Part shown: in pieces, positions 36,660 to 48,998 of the stretch
Layout: the number at the start of each line of letters is the position of its first letter
Numbering within the stretch: the stretch's first letter is position 1
NCBI GenBank assembly: GCA_947179485.1
Contig: OX359245.1
Coordinates: forward strand, 76,681,067 to 76,745,066
From: Allacma fusca
Lineage: Eukaryota > Arthropoda > Collembola > Symphypleona > Sminthuridae
Reading direction: 5' to 3'
Length of the DNA: 64,000 bases
Position numbers and translations under genes: made by a program
Notes under the pieces: generated by a model
Seen by the model: only the letters and a program-made list of their open reading frames with translations
Database searches by the model: none
Told to the model about the DNA's origin: nothing

Positions 36660-38115
36660 TAATTAATATTTTTGAAAATTTTGCCTTTGAAAACACGAGA
36701 ACCGTATTTGTAATTTTTAGCGGAACTGCCGAGGCTGCACATAACAGTTATTTTTTCATCCGCAATTTTTACTATACTTAGCACCATTAGTTATTGCTTT
36801 ATACTGCCACAATTCCCAGTATTTTTCGCATCTTGGGCTGATGACTTTAATTGCTGGGACTCTACTTCCATTTTAATTTTTGGAGCTCCTATACTCTTAA
36901 CTTTATTATCGGAGGCAATGTTTTTGGGGTTTACTGCCATTGCCTTAATGGTTTTTGATTCTAGAATTTGTGGACAGCTTAGGTAAGAATACAGTGAATT
37001 TCCTATATAGTGGTTTCCAAGGGAGTGACAAATTCCTGCCACTATATAGGAATGCCACTTTATGGTACTAATGGTTAACTATATACTATTAATGTTTTTA
37101 GACAATAACTGTAACTAAATACATTTATAAATTTATTTATTTTTACAGAATACTCAAAATTATGAGGTATGCTAAGCTTTATCGAGTTAAAGATGTTCAG
37201 TAACTTTAGGTTTCCTCATACTATTAATAATATTAGTTGTAACAAACTTTTCAACTGCAAGGTTACCATTCCAGAAACCAAAATCCTGGAATTATTGCAA
37301 TGAGAATTACTTCCGAGTACTCTGCGGTTTTTTCACAATGAGGTTTTGCTTGACTGTCTGTTTAATGTCATTTTAAATCTTTAATATAATAATTCAATTT
37401 ATTTTAAAAAACCAGCACGAATTGAAACCTATTAGAAGTGAGGCAAGGCAAAAATGGCAATGATTTGTGTTATAACTGTTCGTTTTAACTTAAGTCACGG
37501 ATCATATGCCGTAAATCCAGCTAATCATACCAGGTCGTCAGTAAACCACAATAATAATCAAACTGTATTAACATTTGAAATTAAAATTGAACCAACCGAC
37601 ATAAGCATTATTAACCGCCCGCCCCGTTTTATAACATCATGTTATACTTTTGTAGCCATTATCTAGCTAATTTTTGCCAACTGCCATTATAATTTTGCAT
37701 TGTCCGAGCCACCGTAACACATAATAGTGACATTATAGAGGGAATACCATTATAGCGGGTGTCACAATACTGTATACCTTTAACATTGCAAACCTCTAGG
37801 GAGGGTTTTTTGGTGCCATTAAAGAGGGAATGCCATCTAAGAGGAAACCACTATATGGGAAACTCACTGTATTGCAGATCATAAGTTAATAATTTACATT
37901 TAGTTAGTATTAAGCGACCATATCAAGGGTATATGAGGGATAAGTGTCAACGTTGTACTCTTGGTAATGCAGTAACTCCATGGGTGCGTAAATCCTTGTG
38001 GTCAATTCGATCTGTGAAGGTCATGATCGGACCCTACTACTACGCTGATCGCTATATTCTCCTAACAATTTGTAAAATCATTTTATAGAAAACAAATAAT
38101 TTACGTTTGTCGACG
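36660..38115 (+). pseudogene. Family B receptor remnant B3, split by a MITE
   Basis: Exon 2 sequence (about 36700-36982) still ends with the family donor AG|GTAAGAAT, but its frame is broken. MITE copy 2 is inserted 9 bp after that donor. Exon 3 resumes at about 37915 and runs to 38115 with several indels (the SYYYAD-type region is recognisable). Exon 1 is missing: the sequence before 36660 is the B-family upstream flank joined directly to the exon 2 border. The gene is clearly dead. Confidence 0.75.
36992..37869. mobile_element. MITE copy 2, inside the B3 intron
   Basis: 878 bp with the CAGTGAATTTCC terminal repeats and TA on both sides (36990-36991 and 37870-37871). Its orientation is opposite to copy 1 and equal to copy 3. 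Very similar to copies 1 and 3 throughout. Confidence 0.85.
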
Positions 38116-38141
38116 TAATTTTGTATTTTCCGTAATACAGT

Positions 38142-38293
38142 GAATTTCCTTCAAAGTTTCCCCAAGGGGTAGCAAAATGTCTGAAAATGTTTGTTACTCA
38201 TTTGTGCTATGTAAGGAATCATGGGGAAACGTTTATCATGACATTATAAACGGAATATCATCTATCAATAAACCCCTATACAGGAAATGCACT
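38142..38293. mobile_element. Short MITE-like element of the CAGTGAATTTCC group
   Basis: About 150 bp starting CAGTGAATTTCC and ending GGAAATGCACTG, with imperfect inverted ends. It sits just after the B3 remnant and shares its termini with the larger MITE family. Confidence 0.5.
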
Positions 38294-38295
38294 GC

Positions 38296-38772
38296 ATTTT
38301 AAAGTGGTACTTGATCCAATCAATTAGTATGTACGGTAAATAAAATTATTTCGAATTACAGCACAAAGTTTAGTACTCCCCTAGTATGTTTCAAACCTCA
38401 TGTGACTCGAATGCATTTTGCCCCGTTCTCTAAGGAGACGACACGGTTCGGAAGAAAACAAAGATTTATTCCCTCCACGGATTTCAACCAATAACGTAAA
38501 CATCCGAGGAATTTGTATGCAAATTGTTCTAAAGCAATTTGATGCAAATCGGTCGAGTATTTTCGAACGAAAATTGCTGGAAGTTTGCAGGTTTCATTTT
38601 ATTACGCAAGCACACGCCGACCGATTTCAATTAATAGCGAACTCATACGAGTTTTTGACCTAAACTGTGTAAACAGAAACTTCAAACGAAATCGGTTAAG
38701 TAGTACCGGAGGAGAACTGCGGGCAATACGGACCCACGGATAACAGTATCTCTTTAGGAGATGACATAGCCC
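38296..38772. other. Intergenic, nothing recognised
   Basis: Slightly more GC-rich than its surroundings. An 81-codon plus-strand frame starting at 38418 has no recognisable motif or paralogue. Confidence 0.35.
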
Positions 38773-38856
38773 TAATAAAATGGCCGCCGTCTCAGGTTTT
38801 GCCTCCACGGACTTACGCACAATCGCAATTGTTGTTTTATTCAACGTAAATGTAAA
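38773..38856. repeat. Dispersed repeat, copy 2 (copy 1 at 1140)
   Basis: Same orientation as 1140-1235, with the shared start AATAAAATGGCCGCCGTCTC. It abuts the truncated end of receptor fragment A4. Confidence 0.6.
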
Positions 38857-39023
38857 TGACAAAACGAAATAAGCAAATAAAAACCGAAAATATATCGTCC
38901 AATTCCAAGTCTTGCTTCACATTTTCCTCGCTTGAGATCCATCCTCAGCGGGAAGATAAATAATTTCAGTAAAACGTTGTTAAAGAAACGTGCGCTAAAA
39001 CGTATCTCGGCGATTGTAAACAT
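38857..39023 (-). pseudogene. Family A receptor fragment A4 (first half of exon 1)
   Basis: Encodes MFTIAEIRFSARFFNN and the PLRMDLKRGKCEAR loop, then stops matching after LLISF where the dispersed repeat begins. No exon 2 or 3 follows. Truncated copy. Confidence 0.75.
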
Positions 39024-42000
39024 GGCTGATTAATTATATGAATTGCAAACTAAATGGTTACTATTTCGTGGACTGAAATCCTTCGGAAAAAGAACTTCGA
39101 GATGACAAAATGAGTTTTCGAAATTGTTCTTTGTACAACATTGAGAAGCACAAAATGTTCCTTTGTTTACATTTTTGAAGCTTCATTTATACTTGGTAAA
39201 GAGAACTGGAAACAGTAAAATGAGAGATTGCTCAACCGACGGTGTGAAATTGCATGCCAATTATTATTCTATCGTTTATAAAATACACGTCAGCAAAAGT
39301 GGCTATTAATAAATAATTATATTTAACATTACAAAAAAATCATAACAAAAACAGATCAAAATACTGGCTTCCTCTACTACCAGTTCAATTCAAAAATAAT
39401 TTGTTAATAACGAACAATGATTGTGCTGTAATTTAGCGTGAGAATTGTTGTTTATTTTGTGGTTTGTTGTTAGAACAACTGCTAAATACGAAAACAACGA
39501 AAACTTTGTGTTCCTAGTAAAAGTACAACAACATTAACGCAGTGCAATTCAAAATAGCAAAACAACTTACAATTAGCCAGATACCATACACTGTTAGACC
39601 TCATTAACAGCCGGGGTTGGAATATTAATGAAATTTGGTGTACTTTCAAATTTGAATGAATCTGTTCTTCACCTACGTGAATTAAGCTTCATTTTAGATA
39701 GATTTAAGATCGAAGTTAAATATTGTACCGACGTCCAAGTTTGAATCGAAGTTCAAGTTTGAATCGAAAATCAAGACTGAATCAAAGTTTAAGATTTAAT
39801 TTTGATTAATTGCAAGTGAGTAAATACTAAATACTTTTGTACTTTTATTATATTAAAACACTGAGCACAGAATACTTGCCCACTGACTGCTAATTTTTAC
39901 ATACAAATGAGTGTTTTGAAATATTGTGTTTGAAGATACTGAGTTGCTCACAAATTATATTGTGAAAATAAATGAACAGGGTAGACCAACATACAAAACA
40001 TTTTCAGTAAAATGCTAGCAGACGAACATACCAAAATATATAGCGATGCTAGCTATTTGGTTAGTTTCTAAAGCTGAACGTGAGATTATGAATCGACGAA
40101 TTACAGAAATGCCATGTACTTACATGTGATTGAAATATGAAAACCCACTATTCTGTAGCGCGTCCAAAAGTAAAGGGTCCTCGCTCAATCCGATAAAAAA
40201 CATCAGCCATTGTTGTATTGTAGATCCATTACAATTGTATTGTTTCTCCTTCGAATACTGTACGTCGCTCGTAGGAACATTGAAATAATTAATGTTCAAA
40301 TATATGTTTATGTATCCGTATGTTATTGTTTTTAACATTAATGGACGACATTCAGTTTAATTTGTTTTGCTTCTAGCAATTAAGAAATAATAACAGCACA
40401 TTTCCGTATCTTTTCCGTAATTTTTCAGCTTATCATTGTTTTCAACCTTTTGACTTCAGGAAATTTACATTCAATTATTCTTTTATAGTCGAAGAAAATG
40501 CTTTGACATTATGAAAGATGTTATAACCTTTATCAAACGGTTCTACCTACATTAAATTAGTCAATTTGTTTTGCTGATTTCTAGCAGCATGAAATATGTG
40601 GGGTATACCTTTGAACCTAGCTCGGTATTCACTTTTACACTTTTACAGCATTGGTAAGGCAGAGATCCGATTTTTGAATGAAGACCAGAAGATTCTTCCC
40701 AGGTAAGTAACGTTTCTGGCACGGAAAATATCAAAGAGAAGAGATTCGTTTCTGCGAACATGGCTAATTTAATAAAATTACTTGTTCTGTTTTTGACAGG
40801 GATTTTCGAATTCGTTGGCGTGTTTCATGGTAACTAGTTATGCAAAACATGGCTTTTAGATTAGTTTTAATTTAAAAACAGTACAAAGTATTTTGATGAA
40901 TAAGAAAAAAGGCAAGAGAACACCCTGTAATAAAACATTACTTACTCGAGAAAAATCCTTTATTCAGTGCCTTTTGATTCATATACCGAGATATTTGAAA
41001 CATAACCCGAGACTTTCAGTCAGTGAACACATCTGTGAAAACGTCCAAGGATCGATCGGCATGGATATAATTTAACATGTAAGAAAGCAATATTTTGCTA
41101 TAATTAATAAACATGTACTGCAGGTCTCTGTTATCGAAAATATGTAATAGAGAATATATCGTTGAATTACGCATTAATGAAGGACCTTGTATAAAACCTA
41201 TTGGAAAAAGTATATTTTATGTTCGGAGTGGACTGTCATGTTTACTTAATGTTTACCTTCAAGAAGCTTAAATTATCTATGCGCATTTTCATGGGTCGTT
41301 TAAAATAAACAAACGGCTTACAAGAAAGATCAATGTTATTTTCACAGAATTTTTACATATTTAAACCAACAAAGCCTCGTCAGTGACATAATTCAGGAAC
41401 AGTATTGCATTAAAGTGCAGTTTACAGTAAGTAATTTAAACGGCAAAAGAAAACAGGGTAAAATGACAATGAAGTAAGTGTGGATTAGTTTCTCTGCTTA
41501 AGGACACCTTTAGTGTAACAAGACGCCAGGAATTATTACGAATTGAATTGGCGGCAGACAATTCCAAAAGTTGTCTTTTTCAATATTTCATATATTTCTC
41601 TTGTGCACGGGGTTTTAACAGTTTTTATGATATTATGAAATAGTCCAAATCCCAATGAATTGCAGGAATTTGAGATTTCAATTACAGGAGTTTACCCAGT
41701 GTGTAATACCTATACCTGATTGGTTAGCATTTGCAAAGTAACCGTAGAGCAATATGTAAGTATGGATATTTCGTTAAGCCAGAGCAATAACCAGATTGTG
41801 ACAGTTGCGTTAAATAAATCGGGTCACTCTGTAATTTTAATGTTTTGAAATTCGAACCATATAACATTCATCATCGGTTTTCATTCCCGACACAAGATGG
41901 TCAATCAGAATATAAATATTAAAGGACAATAAGACAGACTGAGTCGAGTGCAGGTAGTACAAGTTAATATAATGCCCATACATCATTACGTTTTACAAGA

Positions 42001-42084
42001 ATATGCTTAATCAGCATTTTCTCAAACACTCCATATACACAAGTACGTACTATATAGGAAATTCCTTGTACATGTGTGTATATA
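39024..42084. repeat. Duplicated flanks without a gene
   Basis: 39360-39640 is the A-family 5' flank. 40120-40340 includes the conserved minus-strand phrase around GLSEDPLLLDALQ, related to the blocks at 8.1, 28.1 and 45.8 kb. 40890-41520 and 41570-41830 are paralogous to the C1 and C2 upstream blocks, though no C gene is present. This looks like a merger of partial duplications. Confidence 0.5.
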
Positions 42085-42310
42085 TGTATTTCCGGGTCAA
42101 GTCATGATCAAGTCATGGTCAAGTCATGTTCAAGTCAAGTGCAGTTTTGGTTGTACACGATCACGTTCAAGTGACCTAAAAAGTATCTACTTGATTATTT
42201 GACCATGAAATTTGAAGTAATTACCCGAAAATGAGTCGCCATGGTTCAAGATCGTATCAAAAAATACTTGACTTTCATGGTCAAGTCAAGTTCATGGTCA
42301 ATTCTGAAAT
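42085..42310. repeat. GTCAAGTCATG word repeat
   Basis: Irregular tandem words such as GGTCAAGTCATGATCAAGTC at 42095-42150, and again GGTCAAGTCAAGTTCATGG at about 42275-42300, with a spacer between. The array ends where fragment A5 begins and may be part of the element that truncated A5. Confidence 0.6.
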
Positions 42311-42339
42311 TTACTTGACTTGAGCGCAGCACTGGACGT

Positions 42340-42511
42340 GAATGCGAGATGGAAAAACGAAATGAGTAAATAAAAACAGAACATATATCGTATGGTTCCA
42401 TGCCTTGCTTCGTATTTCCCTCTCATGAGATCCATCCTCAGCGGGAATATAAATAATTTCATTAAAACGTTGTTAAAGAAAAGCAGGCTATAACGTATCT
42501 CGGTAATTGTC
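42340..42511 (-). pseudogene. Family A receptor fragment A5 (part of exon 1)
   Basis: Encodes MTITEIRYSLLFFNN and the basic loop (changed to MDLMRGKYEARHG), then is cut off by the word repeat at about 42340. The start is altered by a small insertion before the usual MFTITE. No downstream exons. Confidence 0.75.
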
Positions 42512-43600
42512 ATATTGTAAAGATATCTGAGTATATTTATTACAAACTAAATGAGAAATGTTACAATTTCGTGGACTCAAGCCCCTCTAAAAAAAGAATC
42601 GCGAGATGACAAAATGTGTTGGACGAGTTGTTCCCGGTACAAAATTGAGAAGCTCAAAAAGTGCCTTGATTGAATTTTTTGAAGCTTAATTTACTCTTGG
42701 GAAAGAGTTCTTAAAAAAGGAAAATGTATGATTGCTCAACCGACGGTGTGAAATGCCTTAATTATTGTTCTATCGCTTATAAAATGCACGTCAGCAAAAG
42801 ATTATATCCATGGATAATGATATTTAATAATCCAAAAAACATCACAACAAAAACAGTTCAACATACCGGCTTCCACTTCTACCCGTTCAATTTAAAAATA
42901 ATTTGATAATAAGGAACAATACATATTGAGAAATGTTGCCTATTTTCTTGTATTTTGTTGGGTCAACAGCAAAATACCAAAACAGCGAAAAGTTTATAAT
43001 CGTAGTGCAAACACAACAACAGTAGCAACATTGCAATTTAAAATAGCAAAACAACAACTTACCTAAATACCGAACACTGTTAGACCTCATTATTAGCTGA
43101 GGTTTGAATATTAACTGAAATTCGGACTACGTTCAAATTGGATTGAAATTGCTTTTTGCATATAATGTTAAACTTCAATTTAGATAGATTTCAGATCTAA
43201 GTTCAAGATTGTACAGACGTCCAAGTTTGAATCGAAAATCAAAATTGAATAAAAGTTTAAGATTAAAGTTCGATTCATTGCGAGTAAGTAAATACTAAAT
43301 ACTTTTGTACTTACATTGTATTAAAATATTGAGCATTTGAAATATTCTGTTTGAAGGTACCAAATAGCTCACAAATTATAATGTGAAAATACATTCACAT
43401 GGTAGACGGACAGGACAAAACATTTTTAGTTAAATAATAGCAGACGAACATACCAAAATATATAGTGATGCAAGCTATATGGTTAGTTTCTAAAGCGCTG
43501 AATGGGTACTATAATCGTTTTTCCATACTGTTATCCAGTGTCGGTGTTACCGATGATCGCATTGAAATGCTGTGCTAAGGACATCCGATGACATAACTTT
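42512..43600. repeat. A-family flank duplicated between A5 and A6
   Basis: 42850-43110 repeats the A 5' flank. From about 43500 the sequence matches the 3' flank of A3 (about 23580-23690). No gene. Confidence 0.45.
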
Positions 43601-43610
43601 AATGATGGAC

Positions 43611-44911
43611 TCATTTTGCAAGCAGAAGCTTCCCCGTTTTCGTAATTACGAAATGAATAAATTCGGGTGTCGATGTCCTTTCCAATTTTCGGAAACTCCT
43701 GACGCAAATACCAGCAGTTGGTATGGACATGATTATCCTAGAAATGAGTTTATGCATGTCTTGCTTTGACTTCAAGATGAAGTGAACTCAATAATATAAG
43801 AGTTTTCAAGGAGTATATCTCCCTGCACAAACCGAACGCTCTGTCATACATGATGGTGTACATACTAATTACTTCCATTCCGAGAATTCCAAGCGCAATT
43901 GAACTCATCTGTGATGTATGCGCTAGGCGCGTACCAGAATACAGGAGCAATATTGAAGTTTTAATGAAAAGTAATTTTAATGAAAATGTTTTCACAAGCT
44001 TCGTTAAAAAGCTTCACCACTATTCCCAACCGTTTGCATTCTGAAATTGCAGCATTGATACGACTCAGGGTCATTGCGTTCTCCTCATCGCTATTAAAAT
44101 TGAAATGTAAGTTTTTTCAAAAAAATATGAGCATAAATTTTGTTATTTATTATTGGTCATTACCTGAGAATCAAATCTTGTTTCGCTGTTTTGAAGCGTT
44201 GAATGATCGTTTGGAAAAAATACCACATGGAACCAAATTACAAAAAGGTCATCAGTAGCAACGTCAGAATGTAAATTCCGGTCTCCACCACCATCCACAG
44301 AATGTATGTACTTGCATTTATAAATTTTAAACCCAGTGCTGAAGCCAGGTACATGGGGCGTTTGGGGTTTGTTAGAAAAACTACGGCATACGTTGGTACA
44401 GTTGCAAATACAATTACAGGAGAAGTAATAGCCAGATTATCTTGAATTGATCGTTTACTCTTTCGTGTTAGTAAGTCTGGTTTGAAAGTGAAATATAATT
44501 ATTTCGCATAAATGTACAAATTATTTCAAAGGACAAGAATATCCAGATTAACTTACCTGGATTTTCGAAAATTGCTTCATTTAATATTACTGAAATGATG
44601 TCGGGATTGCGAGACAAGGTTGCCAGCCAGTATGGAATGTGAATTTGTCCAAGTGTTATGGCAGCATGAAAGGAAAAGTCCGTCCCAACGAAATTATGGG
44701 AAAGCATCGATGATTGAACTAGCCGGAATGACAAAAATGTGAGATGAAATAAGGAAATGATTAAATAAAAACAGAACAAATACCGCCCAATTCCATGTCT
44801 TGGTTCACATTTCCCTCGCTTGAGATTTATCCTTAGCGGGAGGATAAATAATTTGAATAAAGCGTCGTTAAAGAAAAGAAGGCTATAACGTATCTCGGTG
44901 ATTGTAAACAT
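43611..44911 (-). pseudogene. Family A receptor A6, frameshifts in exons 2 and 3
   Basis: All three exons are present: 44911-44557, 44476-44164 and 44090-43611, with intact GT/AG sites. Exon 1 is fully open (MFTITEIRYSLLFFND to IFENPG). Exon 2 has a one-base loss near 44249 and a compensating gain near 44217, so a dozen residues are garbled and a TAA appears. Exon 3 lacks four bases at about 43988 and has a second indel near 43768. Intact splice sites and full length suggest recent inactivation. Confidence 0.75.
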
Positions 44912-46379
44912 GGGTGAGTTTTTTTAGTTCAAAATAAATTAATATTTCGTAGACTGAAATCTCTCTGAAAAAAGAACCCCGAGATGACAAAATGAGTTGG
45001 GCGAGTTGTTCGCGGTACAAAATTGAGAAGCTCAGAAACTGCCGGGATTGAATTTTTCGAAGCTTAATTTATACTTGGGAAAGAGTACTGCAGGAAAATG
45101 GCACAGATTGCTAGAAGGATGGATGTGAAATGACAGGAAAATTATTGCTTATTGTTCTACCGTTTAGAAAATATACACGTCAGCAAAAGAGGATAAACAT
45201 GCATCATGTTATTTAACCATTATTATAATCTACATCACAACAAAAACAGTTCAGCACACTCGCTTCCTCTACTATCAGGTCAATTTAAAAATAATTTTAT
45301 AATAAAGAACATCATTGTGCTGTAATTTAGGAAGCCGGTTGCTTATTTTGTGATATTTGTTGAAACAACAGCAAAATATCAAAACAACTAAAAATTTATT
45401 TTCGTAGAACAAATACAACAACAGTAACGATATTGCAATTAAAAATAACAAAAGAACAACTAAGCTAAATGCAGTACATACACTGTTAGACCTCATCAGT
45501 TCAGGATTGAATATCAGTTGAAATTCGGTCTAGTTTCAAATTAAAATAAAATTGTTCAGTACAAATTATAGTGCCGAAATAAATGCGCCGAGTAGGTCAA
45601 CAAGATTACAACTATTTTTATTGAAATATTGGCAGACGAACATTTCAAAATATACAGTGATAGCTATTTAGTTAGGTTTTTGAGGTGAATGTGAGACTAC
45701 GTATCGGCAATGTATAAACTAAATACAAAATTATGTATCATGTACTCGCATGTGATTGAAATATGAAACCCCATTCTACACCATCGCCCCCAATAATTGT
45801 TTTGATTCCCGAACTATTTTTTGTAGCGCGTCTGAAAGTGCAGGATTCTCATTCAATCCGAAAGAAACACGAGCCATTTTTCTACTATAGATCTGTTATA
45901 AATTGTTGGATTTTTCTTCGAATATTTTACGTTAATATTATTTTTTAAACGTAAATGGGCGACATTCAGCTTAATTTGTTTTTGTAACTACCAATTTACA
46001 AATAATTACAGCGAATTTTCATATTTACATCTTTATTTTCATATATGAACTTTTTGGTTTAACAAACATGATTGTTTTTAACAATTTGACTTCCGGAATA
46101 TTATTCTGGCTTTATTTGGTTTAAATACCCTTCAATTATTCAGTAATAAACGATGAAAATTTTTAAACAGGGATCGTACTTTAGTAAAATTATTATTGCA
46201 AACAGGGATTTGGAAAATCGTTGACCTTTTATTCAGCCTAAAAAAGTAATTAAAAAGCTGATTCCAGGGTTTTAAACATGGAAAAGAAAATACTTAATAA
46301 TAATTAGTTTCACTGCAATCTGACCTTTAAATCCAACTGTGGATTTTCATAAATATTTTATCCGAGAAAAAAATTTAGT
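44912..46379. repeat. A6 5' flank
   Basis: 45270-45520 is the A 5' flank. 45780-45960 carries the conserved minus-strand phrase FGLNENPALSDALQ (copies near 8.1, 28.1 and 40.2 kb). Nothing else is recognised. Confidence 0.45.
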
Positions 46380-46655
46380 TTAGAGTTTCTGACAAAAACC
46401 GTTTAAGGCTGTTCATGACATTTGTTTTTACTCTGTTATTTTTGGGTATCGTAGGCTTCACCAGGTTTTTATATACAGTTTCCAGTATTTTTCATACTTT
46501 GATGACCAGAATACCGTAGAGTCGACTATCACTTGCATTTTTGGAGCTCGTCTAATCCTAACTGTTTTAACATATTTTCCAGAGTCAATTTTTTGGGGGT
46601 TTATTGCATTGCCATAATAGTTTTTGAGTGCGGATTTGCAAACAGCTTTGATTAG
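46380..46655 (+). pseudogene. Family B receptor exon 2 remnant
   Basis: Nucleotide similarity to B-family exon 2 is visible around CAGTTTCCAGTATTTTTCA, TTTTTGGAGCTC and TTTTTTGGGGGTTTATTGC. The frame is broken many times and no other exons lie nearby. Confidence 0.6.
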
Positions 46656-46839
46656 AATACTGCAGATTCAAGATTACTGTAAATTGTCATTTATCTATAT
46701 AGCAATAAGCTGTACGTTTTCATATTTGATTTAAAGTTTCCGTGTTGTCGCCAACAGACCCGATGACAACAACGCTCAACCTGCAATGACTCGCGGAGAC
46801 TGACAAAGAGCACAACGAGAGACTCTTCAAAAAATTATG

Positions 46840-47521
46840 AAAATTTGAAGTAAAATACTTCGGACATATTTTCTTGAGTTCAAACCAAGTTTCAAAATAG
46901 ACAACAATTTGGCTGTTAAACGGAGCAAATTATGCCTAGTGTACTTTTTCGTATGGGTAAAATTCTGTGGAATTATGATGATGCCAAATTTGAAGTGAGC
47001 TTTATTACCAACAGCATTGTATGGAATTTAAAGATTCAGAGTCATCTCAACCACTATTTAAGCAGGGAAAAGTATTAAAATTTACGAAACTTCAATAATT
47101 CATGTTGTTGAGTCCGTTTCAACCATCGGAAAGTAGTCACATCAGCTAAATTAAAAAATTTGAATGTTACCGGGAGTAAAATAAGACAGGGGTGCTGTTT
47201 TGTATAAAGTTTCTTTAAACATGACACTGGAATTGACAATGATATAAGTTTAGTAAATTAATTAGAAAGAAGATTTTCTATGAGTAACTTTTACAGCGTG
47301 ACAAAGACGATTGCTGACCCCTTTCAGCGTAAGGAACTAACTCATAAAATGTGTGATATTCCCAGTTTGTATAGCAAATTGTTTTGCGGAAATTCTAAAG
47401 CGTTTTTTTTACTTTTGTAATTTTTTGTGAAACTATTGTGAAGTTACGAATTTAAAACGATTATGGTTTCAGTTTAGTGTTTTCTTTTTTAACAATAAAT
47501 TTAACAACGAATATCTTCTGA
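46840..47521 (-). pseudogene. Orphan C-gene 5' end and promoter flank
   Basis: The segment matches the start of C exon 1 (the TTTTCTTGAG before the start codon) and then the C upstream region, including ACTATTTAAGCAGG at about 47053. The protein-coding part is missing. Paralogous to 14240-14830 and 21790-22300. Confidence 0.55.
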
Positions 47522-47529
47522 TGCTCGTC

Positions 47530-48766
47530 CATATATGCACACATTACACACCCTCATGAGGGATAAGGTCAAAGCTCACGCTCATCCTCATGAGGACTAC
47601 TGGGAATTCACTGTATGAGGGTGATCGCTTGCAAATTTTTGATGCGCTCATTGAAATGAACGTGAGGGCAGTAGGTACTCATATTGTAATCACGAAGTGA
47701 GAGTGGGGGGATTTATAGCACTCCCGACACGGTTGCACACGTAAATGAATATATAGAATGATGCCATTTTGCGTTGTGGTTATATTTATTAGGGCAGCTT
47801 TTTGCTTCGATAAAAAGTAAAATACATGCTGAATATTATTGATAGTGTGCTTTTAAATTCAGTTCTACGAGTGACTTGTAGAAAAATTATCACGTTATTT
47901 CAATAAAACATGATTTCGTATTTGAAAATGTGTAAATCAAAGCAAAAATACAACGCAACTATTTTGCTCAAAACATCAAAACAAATCTGCAGTGAAAAAC
48001 AAACTCGGTTTCACTTAAAACGGTTTGAAACCTGTTTTTAAAGGCAAACAAGTTAAATCCAATTGTATTATGGAAAGATTCAATCTCCAGCTTGCAAGTC
48101 TTTAAAAAAAATGAGCTCGCATTAGATCCAGAAGATGTACGAATAAGTAATAATGGGCTAGATGTATTTTTAAATTCCAAACGAAATTCTCAATGCTGCA
48201 CAGAAAGTTCATTAAACAACTGGGAGTTAATTTTAAAAAAATGAAACACTCAAGAAGCGTCCATTCTTCCATCTCCCAGCCAAAATTCAAAACAGTTATC
48301 AATACGAAGATAATATAAGCTATAGTAAAAGAATAGTAAAATAGATTCAATAATGATGCATACACAATATCATATTTCTCAGTTTTTTAATTAATGTGCA
48401 CTAAAATAAATTTCCTGTAATAAAAATATTCGACTACAACAACAATAATATTCAACGCATTCATTTTTGTGTTGGATTTTATATGCATACGCTGACTGTC
48501 GGAAGCCTAGTCTCAAAATGTGTAAAGAATAATTGTAAACGCACAATTTCAAGACAATAATATACAATTGAACTAGTCAAACTCATTGCAAATGTAGATT
48601 AAATGAGCGCATAATTATTTTTGGTGCGCTCATGAACGTGAGGCGATAACAATATGTAAATATAATAAATATGTAAAGTTGTGAGGTAGCCTGAGGGCGA
48701 GCCAGCGGTGCTTCATGGACAATGAGCGTGAGGTGAGGGTGAGCGAAGTTAAAATTTGCATCTATG
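47530..48766. mobile_element. hAT-like insertion identified by a paralogous empty site
   Basis: 1237 bp flanked by TGCTCGTC (47522-47529) and TGCTTGTC (48767-48774), an 8-bp duplication with one difference. The uninterrupted sequence is preserved in the paralogous block at about 14840-14860. Ends are imperfect inverted repeats (CATATATGCAC versus CATAGATGCAA). Inward of both ends are many CCTCATGAGG and GAGCG/CGCTC-type words in inverted arrangement. No transposase is encoded; open frames inside are short. Confidence 0.7.
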
Positions 48767-48859
48767 TGCTTGTCTCTAGGAACGCAAAATTTCCTTGACT
48801 TCGAACGCCTTACTAGAAAAACGAATCCCAAAAACATTTGTAACGAACAAATTTCTCAT

Positions 48860-48998
48860 AACATTATTCCCTTTGCTTGAAATTCGTGGCAACAAATTTG
48901 AATGCAGAGACCTAGCAGACACCGCGCCGGAAAGCTCATACAATTTTCTAGAAATGAGAGCAAAAAAACATTCTTTAAAAAACATGTTGCGAGAATAA
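48860..48998 (+). other. Possible exon, conserved phrase EIRGNKFECRDL
   Basis: The plus-strand frame reads EIRGNKFECRDLADTAPESS and continues YNFLEMRAKKHSL. A matching phrase occurs at 59368-59465. Differences between the two are partly at third codon positions (TGC/TGT, CTA/CTT, TTT/TTC), hinting at past coding constraint on the plus strand. The protein family was not recognised. Confidence 0.3.

Noticed and set aside
38418-38663. 81-codon plus-strand frame starting MPRSLRRRHG
   Set aside because: No recognisable family, no paralogue, overlaps the region next to a dispersed repeat.
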